64,000 bases of DNA from Pseudoalteromonas aliena SW19 (GTDB lineage Bacteria; Pseudomonadota; Gammaproteobacteria; Enterobacterales; Alteromonadaceae): the NCBI RefSeq assembly GCF_014905615.1, contig NZ_AQGU01000026.1, forward strand, positions 186,001 through 250,000. The letters are read 5' to 3'. The notes below the pieces were generated by a model, which worked only from the letters and a program-made list of their open reading frames with translations, had not been told where the DNA came from and did not search any database. Positions within the stretch are counted from its first letter, which is position 1; every line of letters starts with the position of its first letter. Both the position numbers and the translations under genes were made by a program. Below, in pieces: positions 26,308 to 35,247 of the stretch.

Positions 26308-26876
26308 TATTTAAGCTCCTGCATAATTGGCGCAAATTTAGCTCGCCATACTCGCGGGTTTATATCACCGGTGTGATGCAATAAAATAGTGCCGTTTTTA
26401 TCGACTAAAAATGTTTCAGGCGCACCCGACACCCCTAAATCCAACGACAAAGTGCGGTGCAAATCTAAAATATTAAATTGATACGGGTCGCCTGCGCGCT
26501 CTAGCATATCGCTTACTTCAGTGCGAAGTGATTGCATATTAAACGGGCCATCAAAATCTGCGTCATAACCTTGTACGTAATAAAGGCCGACAATTTTAAC
26601 GCCTTGCTCACGTAACTTAGTTAAATAGCCAAGTTCAGCTAAACAGGTTGGGCACCAAGTACCCCATACATTTAATAAGTAAACTTCACCTTTTAACGAC
26701 TCGTTAGTCCACTGTTTATTATCTTGCATTAAATCAGGTAAATTAAATGCAGGCATTTCTTGTCCTAATCGCCCTGTTTGAATTTCACGAGGATTGGCAA
26801 AAAGTCCCTGGTATAAAAATACGCAGACAAAAGCAAACACCAAAAGCGGCGCAATAGCTAAAACTTTGCGGTTCAT
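26307..26876 (-). CDS. ccmG: Membrane-anchored thioredoxin CcmG (DsbE)
   Basis: A 189-residue protein with an N-terminal membrane anchor (about 5-25), then a thioredoxin fold with the active site WGTWCPTC (Cys75/Cys78). The acidic/GVxGxPETF-type SGAPETFLVDKNG loop is typical of CcmG. It keeps CcmH and apocytochrome cysteines reduced with electrons from DsbD/CcdA. It overlaps ccmF by 4 bp and ccmH by 1 bp. Confidence 0.96.
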   Translation of the reverse strand: MNRKVLAIAPLLVFAFVCVFLYQGLFANPREIQTGRLGQEMPAFNLPDLMQDNKQWTNESLKGEVYLLNVWGTWCPTCLAELGYLTKLREQGVKIVGLYYVQGYDADFDGPFNMQSLRTEVSDMLERAGDPYQFNILDLHRTLSLDLGVSGAPETFLVDKNGTILLHHTGDINPRVWRAKFAPIMQELK

Positions 26877-28843
26877 AAAACACTCTCCGCAGCTGCTCTT
26901 CGAGCTGTTTTCGTCGATGTACGATACCGCTTATCAAACAAGATCATAAATCCTGCTAACGATACAAGTACACCACCAATCCACATCCAACGAACAAATG
27001 GCTTATGATAAATTCTAAGTGACCATGCACCTTGGCTTAATTGCTCACCCAGCGCTAAGTATAAATCACGTGTAAAGCCAGCATCTATTGCCGCCTCAGT
27101 CATAAACTGCATACCTATATCGTACTTGCGTTTTTCAGCATGTAATTGGGTTACAAGTTCATTATTTTTAAGCACTGAGACAACACCCGCATGTCCGCTG
27201 TAATTTGGCCCTCGAATAGTTTTAACACCATCAAAGCGATATTCGTATTGATTAAGCTGTACCGTATCACCTTGCTTCATTGATACATCACGCTCAACTG
27301 AGTAAGCAGATGTAAGCGTTACGCCCGCAATAACAAACGCAATACCAATATGACCAAGCACCATGGCCCAGTAACTTACACCTAAGCGTTTTAAGCCTTC
27401 TTTTAAGGTATCGTGCACAGCTGCTTTGGTGTAAATATCAATCCCTGTTGATATAGCAATCCAAACTGCAAGCGTTGTAGCTAAGAGCGTAAGTGGTTTT
27501 ACTAAATCGTAACTAGAGAATAACCAAGCACAGGTGATCACGACACTCGACACGACACCCATTAATATTTTGTTTTGCAAAAAGGCCCATTTGTTTTGCT
27601 TCCAACGTAAAAATGGTCCTATTCCCATCAAAATAGCGAACGGCACTAAAATTATTGCAAACATTTTATTAAAAAACGGTTCACCGATAGAAATACTGCC
27701 TAAGCCCATTTCTTTATGAACCATAGGTAATAGCGTACCCAGTAGTACGATTAATGTAGCAACCACTAAAAATATATTATTGAGCCATAATGCCACTTCG
27801 CGAGATACAAGCTTGTATCGACCTTCGCTGTGCACTTGCGATACTCGTAGCGCATACAATGCTAAGCCACCGCCTACAACGATGCCGAAAAAGGCGAGAA
27901 TAAATAAACCTCTATCAGGGTCTGTTGCAAAAGCATGCACCGATACAATAATACCCGAGCGCACAATAAACGTACCCAGCAAACTTAAAGAGAATGCAGC
28001 AATTGCGAGTAATACCGTCCACGATTTAAACACACCGCGTTTTTCAGTCACGCTTAAAGAGTGCAGTAATGCAGTTGCAACAAGCCATGGCATAAGCGAG
28101 GCGTTTTCAACCGGATCCCAAAACCACCAGCCGCCCCAGCCAAGTTCTGAATACGCCCACCAGCTACCAATTGTTATTCCTAGAGTTAAAAAGCCCCATG
28201 CAGTCATTGTCCACGGGCGTGACCATTTAGCCCATGTGTTATCAAGTTTACCTGTTAACAATGCCGCAATAGCAAAAGAGAAAGCAACCGACAGCCCTAC
28301 ATAACCCATGTACAGTAATGGCGGATGAATAATCATACCGGGATCTTGAAGTAACGGGTTTAAATCACGTCCTTCGACCGGAAAATAAGGCAGTAAACGC
28401 TCAAATGGGCTTGAAAGCAGCAAGGTGTACATCATAAAACCCACACCTAAAAAGCCAAGCACACCCAATACACGCGCACGTAATACCCAAGGTAATGATT
28501 TGGAGCGTGCAGCAACTACCGCTGTCCAACCCGCTTGCATTACAAGCCATAGTAAAATGGCCCCTTCATGACCGCCCCAGGTAGAGGTGATTTTATAATA
28601 CCAAGGCAATGTACTACTTGAATGGTAGGCTACGTACGATACGGTAAAATCATCCGTTAAACTGGCATAAATAAGTGCAGCAAAAGAGATTAAAACAAAA
28701 GCAAATTGCCCTATTGCTAAAGATGGAGCCGCGCGCATCAATCGAAGATTACCGGTATGCGCACCCCAAAGAGGAAAAATACACAGCAAAACGCTTAGCA
28801 CCATGGCAAGCGTTAAAGAAAAATAACCAATTTCTGGGATCAT
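26873..28843 (-). CDS. ccmF: Cytochrome c haem lyase subunit CcmF
   Basis: A 656-residue polytopic protein with about 15 membrane segments. The periplasmic WWD domain is clear (SELGWGGWWFWDPVENASLMPWL), as are the haem-ligand histidine region PGMIIHPPLLYMGYVG and VTEKRGVFKSWTVLLA. It catalyses attachment of haem from holo-CcmE to apocytochrome together with CcmH and CcmI. The start lies 2 bp after the ccmE stop. Length matches E. coli CcmF. Confidence 0.97.
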   Translation of the reverse strand: MIPEIGYFSLTLAMVLSVLLCIFPLWGAHTGNLRLMRAAPSLAIGQFAFVLISFAALIYASLTDDFTVSYVAYHSSSTLPWYYKITSTWGGHEGAILLWLVMQAGWTAVVAARSKSLPWVLRARVLGVLGFLGVGFMMYTLLLSSPFERLLPYFPVEGRDLNPLLQDPGMIIHPPLLYMGYVGLSVAFSFAIAALLTGKLDNTWAKWSRPWTMTAWGFLTLGITIGSWWAYSELGWGGWWFWDPVENASLMPWLVATALLHSLSVTEKRGVFKSWTVLLAIAAFSLSLLGTFIVRSGIIVSVHAFATDPDRGLFILAFFGIVVGGGLALYALRVSQVHSEGRYKLVSREVALWLNNIFLVVATLIVLLGTLLPMVHKEMGLGSISIGEPFFNKMFAIILVPFAILMGIGPFLRWKQNKWAFLQNKILMGVVSSVVITCAWLFSSYDLVKPLTLLATTLAVWIAISTGIDIYTKAAVHDTLKEGLKRLGVSYWAMVLGHIGIAFVIAGVTLTSAYSVERDVSMKQGDTVQLNQYEYRFDGVKTIRGPNYSGHAGVVSVLKNNELVTQLHAEKRKYDIGMQFMTEAAIDAGFTRDLYLALGEQLSQGAWSLRIYHKPFVRWMWIGGVLVSLAGFMILFDKRYRTSTKTARRAAAESVL

Positions 28844-28845
28844 AG

Positions 28846-29325
28846 CTAATTACCACTATCTAAGTTGTATTTTGGTTTTTCGTGCTTAATACCTTTAACT
28901 GCCTCTGCAACTTCTGCAGGCATATATTCTTCATCATGCTTTGCAAGCACTTCAAATGCTTCTATTACGTTAGGCTCAATTAATACGCCTTGCGCTACAA
29001 TGCCTTGCCCTTCACGAAATAAATCAGGCAAAATACCTTGATAACGTACTGTTACCAGTGGGCCAGTATCAATTAACTTAAAGCTTACTTGTAAACTTTG
29101 TTCATTACGCTTAACAGTACCTGGAACAACCATGCCGCCAATACGTAACTTTTGACCTATATATGGCTTTTCTTTGTTAGGGCCTTTACCGTCAATAAGT
29201 TCACTTGGCGTATAAAATAAGTTTATATTTTCTTGAAGTGCGTAGAGCACTAAACCAATTGAGCCACCAATACTAAACAGTACGGCAATGATTACCAATA
29301 AGCGCTTTTTACGTCTTGGATTCAT
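28846..29325 (-). CDS. ccmE: Haem chaperone CcmE
   Basis: A 159-residue protein with an N-terminal membrane anchor (about 9-29) and an OB-fold periplasmic domain. The covalent haem site is H130 in [10 protein letters not shown], with Tyr134 four residues on, exactly as in E. coli CcmE. It accepts haem from the CcmABCD complex and delivers it to CcmF. Overlaps ccmD by 4 bp. Confidence 0.97.
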   Translation of the reverse strand: MNPRRKKRLLVIIAVLFSIGGSIGLVLYALQENINLFYTPSELIDGKGPNKEKPYIGQKLRIGGMVVPGTVKRNEQSLQVSFKLIDTGPLVTVRYQGILPDLFREGQGIVAQGVLIEPNVIEAFEVLAKHDEEYMPAEVAEAVKGIKHEKPKYNLDSGN

Positions 29326-29525
29326 GAGATTTGTTCCTGTTTAGCTTTTTTAATTCGCACTTCACGTATTATTTGTTGCTCTACAGAAGCCATAATACGT
29401 TTGGTATCTCTTAAAGAGTTGACTAAAATACCAAGCAAAATAAGTGCGCATGTACCAAAAGAAAGCCATACATAAAACCCATAGCCCCCCATTGCAATAA
29501 AATCAGAAAAAGAGTCAAACTGCAT
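29322..29525 (-). CDS. ccmD: Haem exporter small subunit CcmD
   Basis: A 67-residue single-span membrane protein: [23 protein letters not shown], a membrane segment (about 14-36), then a basic amphipathic tail ([26 protein letters not shown]). CcmD is required for release of holo-CcmE from CcmABC. Its position between ccmC and ccmE is diagnostic. Confidence 0.94.
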   Translation of the reverse strand: MQFDSFSDFIAMGGYGFYVWLSFGTCALILLGILVNSLRDTKRIMASVEQQIIREVRIKKAKQEQIS

Positions 29526-29527
29526 AA

Positions 29528-30265
29528 TTACCCCTTATTTAACAACGTACGCACCCACGGTCGATGCTTTTCGCGTTGCAAAATTTCATTTTTAAGACGA
29601 ATTAAAGTCACTGTTCCTACAAAAGCAGCAAAGGCTAAAATATTAACCATAAGTGGCCAAAACATACTTGGGTCAACTGCATTTGTATTGAACTTTGTAA
29701 TGCTTGCGCCTTGGTGCAATGTATTCCACCATTCAACCGAAAAGTGAATGATTGGTAAGTTGATCACCCCAACAATGGCTAAAATAGACGCGGCACGTCC
29801 TGCTGATTTCTTATCTTCAAATGCGTGGTATAGCGAAAGCACACCCAAATATAAAAATAATAAAATAAGCTCAGAGGTTAAACGTGCATCCCACACCCAC
29901 CAAGCACCCCACATAGGTTTACCCCAGGCAGCGCCAGTAATGAGCGCTATTGCAGTCACGCAAGCACCTACTGGTGCTATAGCAATAACCGCAAGCTCTG
30001 CATTTCTTAGTTGCCATACAAGTGCAACAATAGCGGCAATAGCCATTGATGAGTAAGCACCCATTGATAAAATGGCAGAAGGAACATGAATAAAGATGAT
30101 ACGGTAGCTATCTTTTTGTTGATAATCGGCAGGTGCAAAACCAAGCCCCCAAACCCATCCAACAATCATACTAACTACAGTAACTACGGCGAAATAAGGC
30201 AGTAACGTATTGCATAACTGATATGCACGCTCTGCTTTAGCATAGGGATGTAACCATTTCCACAT
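29528..30265 (-). CDS. ccmC: Haem exporter/WWD protein CcmC
   Basis: A 245-residue protein with six membrane segments and the WWD motif WGAWWVWDARLTSELILLFLYLG flanked by haem-ligand histidines (IFIHVPSAILSMGAYSSM, IHFSVEWWNTLHQ). It presents haem to CcmE. Its start overlaps the ccmB stop by one base. Confidence 0.97.
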   Translation of the reverse strand: MWKWLHPYAKAERAYQLCNTLLPYFAVVTVVSMIVGWVWGLGFAPADYQQKDSYRIIFIHVPSAILSMGAYSSMAIAAIVALVWQLRNAELAVIAIAPVGACVTAIALITGAAWGKPMWGAWWVWDARLTSELILLFLYLGVLSLYHAFEDKKSAGRAASILAIVGVINLPIIHFSVEWWNTLHQGASITKFNTNAVDPSMFWPLMVNILAFAAFVGTVTLIRLKNEILQREKHRPWVRTLLNKG

Positions 30266-30951
30266 TAACTTACACTCACTTTTAAAGCTGACGATATGGC
30301 AATTGGTGCGCTAATAATAGCAATAAGTAACATAGCACCAAGGATGGCAAGCTGCCCGCTATAATCCAGCGACATAGAGCTGGTATCGATAGCCGACGTT
30401 GCAAAAATCAAAACAGGAATATACAAAGGCAGTACGAGTAAACTCATCAAAATACCCCCTTTTTGTAGCCCCACAGTAAGCCCAGCGCCTATTGCGCCAA
30501 TAAAGCTCAACAGTGGTGTGCCTAATAACAATGTTAAAACAGTCGCGGTTAGTGCCGTACTCTCTAGGTTTAACAACAATGCAAACAGCGGCGTCATTAA
30601 TACCAGCGGTAAACCTGTCACTACCCAGTGTGCGGCAACTTTGGCAAGCACAGTGAGTGATAACGGATAAGAAGACGCAATTAATTGTTCAAGAGAGCCA
30701 TCATTAAAATCATCTCTAAATAACTTATCTAAACCCAACATAGTAGAAAGTAGTGCAGCGACCCAAATGATACCTGGCGCTATTCTCGCTAATAGACCTG
30801 GCTCAGGCCCTATTGCTAACGGAAATAATGAAATTACAATTAAGAAAAACAAAATAGGGTTTACAATTTCGGCGCGCTGACGAAATGCAAGCTTTACATC
30901 TTTGCTAAATACCGCACTAAAGAGCAACCAATAAGAGTGTTGACGAGTCAT
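30265..30951 (-). CDS. ccmB: ABC transporter permease CcmB
   Basis: A 228-residue protein with six membrane segments. The family start SAVFSKDVKLAFRQRAEIVNPILFFLIVISLFPLAIGPEP and the motif FNDGSLEQLIASSYPL are clear. It forms the membrane part of the CcmAB ATPase that drives release of holo-CcmE. Its ATG shares a base with the ccmA stop. Confidence 0.96.
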   Translation of the reverse strand: MTRQHSYWLLFSAVFSKDVKLAFRQRAEIVNPILFFLIVISLFPLAIGPEPGLLARIAPGIIWVAALLSTMLGLDKLFRDDFNDGSLEQLIASSYPLSLTVLAKVAAHWVVTGLPLVLMTPLFALLLNLESTALTATVLTLLLGTPLLSFIGAIGAGLTVGLQKGGILMSLLVLPLYIPVLIFATSAIDTSSMSLDYSGQLAILGAMLLIAIISAPIAISSALKVSVS

Positions 30952-31571
30952 TAGTGGCGATACTCCAATGTAACCGTTTGTAAGTTACTAAAGTGGGTCG
31001 TTAAGTCTTGGTGAGTCGTTAACAAAATAGCACCACCGCTTTGCAAGTGCTCAGTAAATCTTTGTTGTAAAAAGGCGACACCGCTTTTATCAAGTGCAGT
31101 AAATGGCTCATCAAGTACCCATAATTTAGCATCGCTTAACCAAAGCCTTACTAAAGCAACACGTCTCTGTTGCCCTGCTGATAACGTTCTAACAGGTACA
31201 TCTTCAAGCCCAACAAGACCCAGTTTCGCTAAAATAGGATATAAGTCAGGCTCATTTATGTAGCCATTTATATGTAACCAATGACGAACATTTTCAACCG
31301 CGCTAAGCTGGGTGTTTACACCCGTTTTATGGCCTATAAATAATAACTCTCTGGCATACTCTTCATAGTACTTAGATATCGGTTGTTCTTGGTATAAAAT
31401 AACGCCTTCGTCAGGCACAGAAAAACCTGCGATAATACGCAATAGCGACGTTTTACCAGCCCCATTAGGACCCGCTAATTGCATGATTTGACCGCTATTA
31501 AGGCTAAAATTAAGATCCGCAAACAAACAACGTTCTTGCTTGATGCAGGTGACGGACTTAATGTGTAACAA
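30951..31571 (-). CDS. ccmA: ABC transporter ATPase CcmA
   Basis: An ABC ATPase of about 206 residues. Walker A is GPNGAGKTS, the signature LSAGQQRRVALVRLWL, Walker B KLWVLDEPF, and the switch His TTHQD. It powers release of haem-loaded CcmE. No ATG fits the family start: I chose the TTG at 31571, which gives L-LHIKSVTCIKQER and aligns with the usual start, with a GAGAGA about 9 nt upstream. A second TTG seven codons earlier (31592) is possible. It is the first gene of ccmABCDEFGHI. Confidence 0.94.
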   Translation of the reverse strand: MLHIKSVTCIKQERCLFADLNFSLNSGQIMQLAGPNGAGKTSLLRIIAGFSVPDEGVILYQEQPISKYYEEYARELLFIGHKTGVNTQLSAVENVRHWLHINGYINEPDLYPILAKLGLVGLEDVPVRTLSAGQQRRVALVRLWLSDAKLWVLDEPFTALDKSGVAFLQQRFTEHLQSGGAILLTTHQDLTTHFSNLQTVTLEYRH

Positions 31572-31684
31572 GATGACGATTCTCTCTGCCAAAAATTAGG
31601 CGTTAGTCTACCATAATGATAGGGTAATACGAATATTGCTTTAAAATCGATTCACTTAAAATAGAGAAAACTTGATTTAAAATA

Positions 31685-33958
31685 ATGAATACGCCAACGC
31701 AAATCACATTATCTAATTCATTGGTTATCAATCAATCGAGCAATGCTCAAACGAATGAATTATCGCAATTACCTGATGAGGTACTTGCCGCTAAAAACAT
31801 ACAATTTTCGAAAGATTCGATTACGCTTGATGTATTTATTGATAAGCATTGGCAAACATTAAGGCTTGGCACTACCAACGTGCCTCAAAACTTACAAAAA
31901 ATAGCCAGTGCTAACATACAGCTCAGCCCCGATGGCAAACAGCTCAACATTACGCCAAACAGTACAACACTGACCATAAACCAACCAGCTCAGTTGCAAC
32001 GCTTATTAAATTATGTGAGCACAGGCGCCGAGGTAGAAAGCAAACCAATGGCTGTGCAAGTGATGTTATCCCCAACCCCAAAATTAGTCATTGATAAGCT
32101 CAACGCCAGTATTGCAATAAATAAAGAGGTAGCGCAGCTACTTATAACCGAGCAACCTTTAAAAGTAATTGTGAGTACTAACAACAAAGGCGCGCAGATA
32201 AATGTTATTAATAGCTTTGCTGATACAGTTCATTCGCAACCACTAAGTCAAGCAAAGCTCACTAAATTACTTGCAGCGCTACTACCTAATGCACAACTGC
32301 AAGCAACACCTAAACTAGCTATTTTAACTCACCCACAAAAGTCGGGTTCGTTTACAACGCCTATAAATAATAAACAAGTTAGTGAACTACCCAACATACC
32401 GATTAAAGTAAACTTAGTAAATCAGGCCGATAAGTTATTTATTAAAACCGATACTAATAATATAAACGTGACGCTTAATAATTCATTCTCCAAACCGTTT
32501 AACGAACTGCTTTTAGCGCAAAAAAATAGTGACCCTGAAATATCGCTCTCAACCTCGTCCAATAAAAAAATGAGTCCACTACTTACACAAAGCAGCCCAA
32601 TAAAATCATGGCTGCTACATAGTTTTAGTGATTTAAAAACACGGATTAATGACGCAGTAAAATATTTTGAACACAAGCCGTTCGCAACAGAGTCAAAACA
32701 AACAATTGCATTGGCACCTGAATTATCTAAAAGTGACACTCCTAGCGCTGTTATTAATCAGCAATTAAAAAAAATAAATATGACACAAAACCTAGATATG
32801 CTAATCAAAGGCATTGACGGTAAAACCTTGACTAACGCAACAAATATTTTGCCAAAGCACTTTAATCAACTACCTCCTTTAGCACAATTAACTCAGCTCC
32901 TAAAAGCCAGTGTTAATATATGGCAGGCATTACCTCAGCATAATCAAACATTACCAGTCAGTAACGCCAATAATACTGATGCTCATCACTTTAAAAATAT
33001 AATTTCACCAGAAAGTATTTCTCGCAGCCAAATGTTACAACCGATAGAAGCAAAGCTGCTTAGCCCTCTTTTAAAGCTACCTGACTCAATTGCTGCCACT
33101 GAAAAACCAGTGAACAGCAAATCAATTTTAAACAGCCAAATAAATAACATAACAAGCAAAATAGAAAAGGATTCACCAGATTTAACACGCCTTATTAATC
33201 AAGCTTTTAACCGTATGGTCTCAAGTACTAATGTGCATCCCGTGACTATTCAGCGTGAGATACTAACAAACATTCAACCCTCTATACTTGCTAATGACAC
33301 GTTGCAAAGCAGTTTTACTAAAGGGCTAGAACAAATGGCGGTAAGCATTTTAGCGGCACCCGCTATCAATCAGTCAATCGTCCCTGTTAGCTTGAATAAT
33401 CACACTGGCTTAGATGCATTATTGCAAGTATTGCTACCTACTTTTAAAACAGGTAACACGAGTGCTAAGCTGCTTGAGCAACTACAGAAACCTCAAGTTC
33501 AAGCTCTTGCAAACGAGCTGATACAAGTAAAAAACACGTTAAATCAGGTACAAGTTTCAATGCCAAATCAACATCCTGATTCAAATCCTTTAGTGCAATT
33601 TTTATTACCCATGAAACTTCCCCCTGAGGCCGCTCAAACAGAAATAACGCTAGGGCAATATAAAAAATCGAGTAACGATAAACTAGAGAGTAAAAGTGTA
33701 TGGTTTGTCAGATTAAATTTTGACTATGCTGAATTGGGTCAATTACAGATCACTGCGGAGTTGATGGATAAAGCACTTGATTGCCAGTTACTCGCATCTA
33801 GCCAAGAAATTACAGCGATTGCTCATCCGCACCTAGATAACTTAAGATCAAAGCTTGCAAAGCATGGTTTGCAAGTAGGCGAACTTAATTTAAAGCGCGG
33901 TGATACTAATCATCAAGCATTTGATAATTCACATGCAATTATTAATATTAAGGTTTAA
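31685..33958 (+). CDS. FliK-like hook-length-control domain protein, second copy type
   Basis: A 757-residue protein, very rich in Asn, Gln, Ser, Thr and Leu, without signal peptide or membrane segment. Its long N-terminal two-thirds looks disordered. The C-terminal region (about 640-757) reads WFVRLNFDYAELGQLQITAELMDKALDCQLLASSQE...LDNLRSKLAKHGLQVGELNLKRGD, the pattern of the FliK C-terminal (Flg_hook) domain that binds FlhB. It is distinct from the FliK at 53944-55776. The next gene, 2 bp on, is a free FlhB C-terminal domain, so the two very likely work together. Expression is separate from the flagellar operons (divergent from ccmA). Exact role unknown. Confidence 0.78.
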   Translation: MNTPTQITLSNSLVINQSSNAQTNELSQLPDEVLAAKNIQFSKDSITLDVFIDKHWQTLRLGTTNVPQNLQKIASANIQLSPDGKQLNITPNSTTLTINQPAQLQRLLNYVSTGAEVESKPMAVQVMLSPTPKLVIDKLNASIAINKEVAQLLITEQPLKVIVSTNNKGAQINVINSFADTVHSQPLSQAKLTKLLAALLPNAQLQATPKLAILTHPQKSGSFTTPINNKQVSELPNIPIKVNLVNQADKLFIKTDTNNINVTLNNSFSKPFNELLLAQKNSDPEISLSTSSNKKMSPLLTQSSPIKSWLLHSFSDLKTRINDAVKYFEHKPFATESKQTIALAPELSKSDTPSAVINQQLKKINMTQNLDMLIKGIDGKTLTNATNILPKHFNQLPPLAQLTQLLKASVNIWQALPQHNQTLPVSNANNTDAHHFKNIISPESISRSQMLQPIEAKLLSPLLKLPDSIAATEKPVNSKSILNSQINNITSKIEKDSPDLTRLINQAFNRMVSSTNVHPVTIQREILTNIQPSILANDTLQSSFTKGLEQMAVSILAAPAINQSIVPVSLNNHTGLDALLQVLLPTFKTGNTSAKLLEQLQKPQVQALANELIQVKNTLNQVQVSMPNQHPDSNPLVQFLLPMKLPPEAAQTEITLGQYKKSSNDKLESKSVWFVRLNFDYAELGQLQITAELMDKALDCQLLASSQEITAIAHPHLDNLRSKLAKHGLQVGELNLKRGDTNHQAFDNSHAIINIKV

Positions 33959-33960
33959 TT

Positions 33961-34269
33961 ATGAGTGATGTGCTTAATAACAAATCAGCTATCGGGCTTT
34001 TATACGAAACGGGTAGTACACCCACGATAAGTGCTAAAGGGTTTGGTGAATTAGCTGACGAAATAGTCGCTGCGGCCAAAAAGAAAGGAATTATGATCCA
34101 CGAAGATGCTGCGCTTGCTAAAACATTATCACACTTGGCATTAGGAGAAGAAATCCCTAAAGAGCTTTACTATGTAATTGCGGAGCTAATTGCCTTTTCC
34201 TATGTATTAAGGGGGCAATTCCCGCCAGGTTGGAAGGACTTTCAAGGTAAGCTAAATATAAAAGCATAA
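33961..34269 (+). CDS. Free-standing FlhB C-terminal-domain protein (FhlB-like)
   Basis: A 102-residue protein matching only the cytoplasmic C-terminal domain of FlhB/YscU-type export switches: SAIGLLYETGSTPTISAKGFGELADEIVAAAKKKGIMIHEDAALAKTLSHLALGEEIPKELYYVIAELIAFSYVLRG. Compare the true FlhB here, THYSVALKYDTERAGAPIVLAKGIDEMAMQIRKVA. The autocleavage NPTH and the membrane half are absent. Similar proteins can substitute for the cleaved FlhB-C fragment in other bacteria (known as FhlB). It starts 2 bp after the FliK-like gene, suggesting coupled expression and direct interaction. Confidence 0.85.
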   Translation: MSDVLNNKSAIGLLYETGSTPTISAKGFGELADEIVAAAKKKGIMIHEDAALAKTLSHLALGEEIPKELYYVIAELIAFSYVLRGQFPPGWKDFQGKLNIKA

Positions 34270-34301
34270 ACAAAATGTTGGCTTAAAATACCAATTAAAC
34301 T

Positions 34302-34324
34302 AAAAAGGCGCTAAGCGCCTTTTT
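34302..34324. terminator. Bidirectional terminator between FhlB-like and DUF2802 genes
   Basis: Stem AAAAAGGCGC/GCGCCTTTTT with loop TAA. It overlaps the stop codon of the convergent DUF2802 gene. Confidence 0.92.
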
Positions 34325-34712
34325 GCTTATGCAAAGAAAACAGTAATTCTGCTTCAGCTCTAGGCAGTTCACATTCGCGTATAACCTCGTCTAAATCGGC
34401 ACCTAAGCCAACCATTTTTACAGCACGAGAATAAATTTTAGCATCTGGATCGTCGTATTTCTGAGCCGCTTGTTGTAAAACTAACTCTTGGTTTTGTTGT
34501 TCAACCTCAAGCACTCGTTTACCAATACTCAATAATCCGGTTCGTAATTCAGATACTTCACTTCGCAGAATATGAGTTTGCTCTGAAGTGTCTTTAAGTT
34601 GCTGCATAGCAGAATCAAGCTCAGTTGCTTGTTTGCTTTTTAATGCAGCAATTAGCGCTAACGATATAAGTCCAATCGCCAGCGCTGCAATTGCGATACT
34701 AAGTAACAACAT
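34311..34712 (-). CDS. DUF2802 protein at the end of the chemotaxis operon
   Basis: A 133-residue protein with an N-terminal membrane segment (about 1-22), a coiled coil (about 28-85: ATELDSAMQQLKDTSEQTHILRSEVSELR...QQNQELVLQQAAQ) and a small C-terminal helical domain (AKIYSRAVKMVGLGADLDEVIRECELPRAEAELLFSLHKQ). DUF2802 proteins are regularly the last gene after cheW in polar-flagellum clusters (e.g. Shewanella, Pseudomonas, Vibrio). Function not established. The start is 16 bp after the cheW stop. Confidence 0.85.
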   Translation of the reverse strand: MLLLSIAIAALAIGLISLALIAALKSKQATELDSAMQQLKDTSEQTHILRSEVSELRTGLLSIGKRVLEVEQQNQELVLQQAAQKYDDPDAKIYSRAVKMVGLGADLDEVIRECELPRAEAELLFSLHKQKGA

Positions 34713-34728
34713 ATTTTAGTGGCAAAGC

Positions 34729-35223
34729 TTATATATCGCTTAACTCATCCCATTCATCATCGCTGAGCAATTTGTTTAAATCGACTAAAATCAGCAATTC
34801 ATCATCACGATTACACACACCTTGAATGAATTTAGCACTTTCTTCAGTACCAACATTTGGTGCACTGTCTATTTCAGAACTACGTAGATAAACCACTTCA
34901 GAGACACTATCGGCTAAAATACCTATAACTTGTTCTTCAGCTTCAATGATTAAGATACGAGAGTTATCAGTTGCATCTGCAGCATCTAAACCAAAGCGAG
35001 AGCGTGTATCTATAACGGTTACAACATTACCACGTAAATTAATAATACCAATTACGTAAGAAGGCGCACCAGGCACTGGAGCAATTTCAGTGTAGCGCAA
35101 TATTTCTTGCACTTGCATTACATTTACGCCATAAGTCTCTTCTTCTAGCTTAAATGTAACCCACTGTAATATTTCATCATTATCTGCATTTTTATTTGCT
35201 GACAGTAATTTATCTTGATTCAT
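34729..35223 (-). CDS. cheW: Chemotaxis coupling protein CheW
   Basis: A 164-residue CheW: WVTFKLEEETYGVNVMQVQEILRYTEIAPVPGAPSYVIGIINLRGNVVTVIDTRSRFGL, with the SH3-like double barrel and the NLRG turn that docks chemoreceptors and the CheA P5 domain. It links the receptors (such as the one at 6002-7921) to CheA. Located 24 bp after parP, in the same unit. Confidence 0.97.
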   Translation of the reverse strand: MNQDKLLSANKNADNDEILQWVTFKLEEETYGVNVMQVQEILRYTEIAPVPGAPSYVIGIINLRGNVVTVIDTRSRFGLDAADATDNSRILIIEAEEQVIGILADSVSEVVYLRSSEIDSAPNVGTEESAKFIQGVCNRDDELLILVDLNKLLSDDEWDELSDI

Positions 35224-35247
35224 GCTATTTCCCCGTAATGGTCATTA

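Noticed and set aside
27780-28304. 174-codon plus-strand frame inside ccmF
   Set aside because: Antisense to a highly conserved gene, no ribosome site; a shadow of the ccmF codon pattern.
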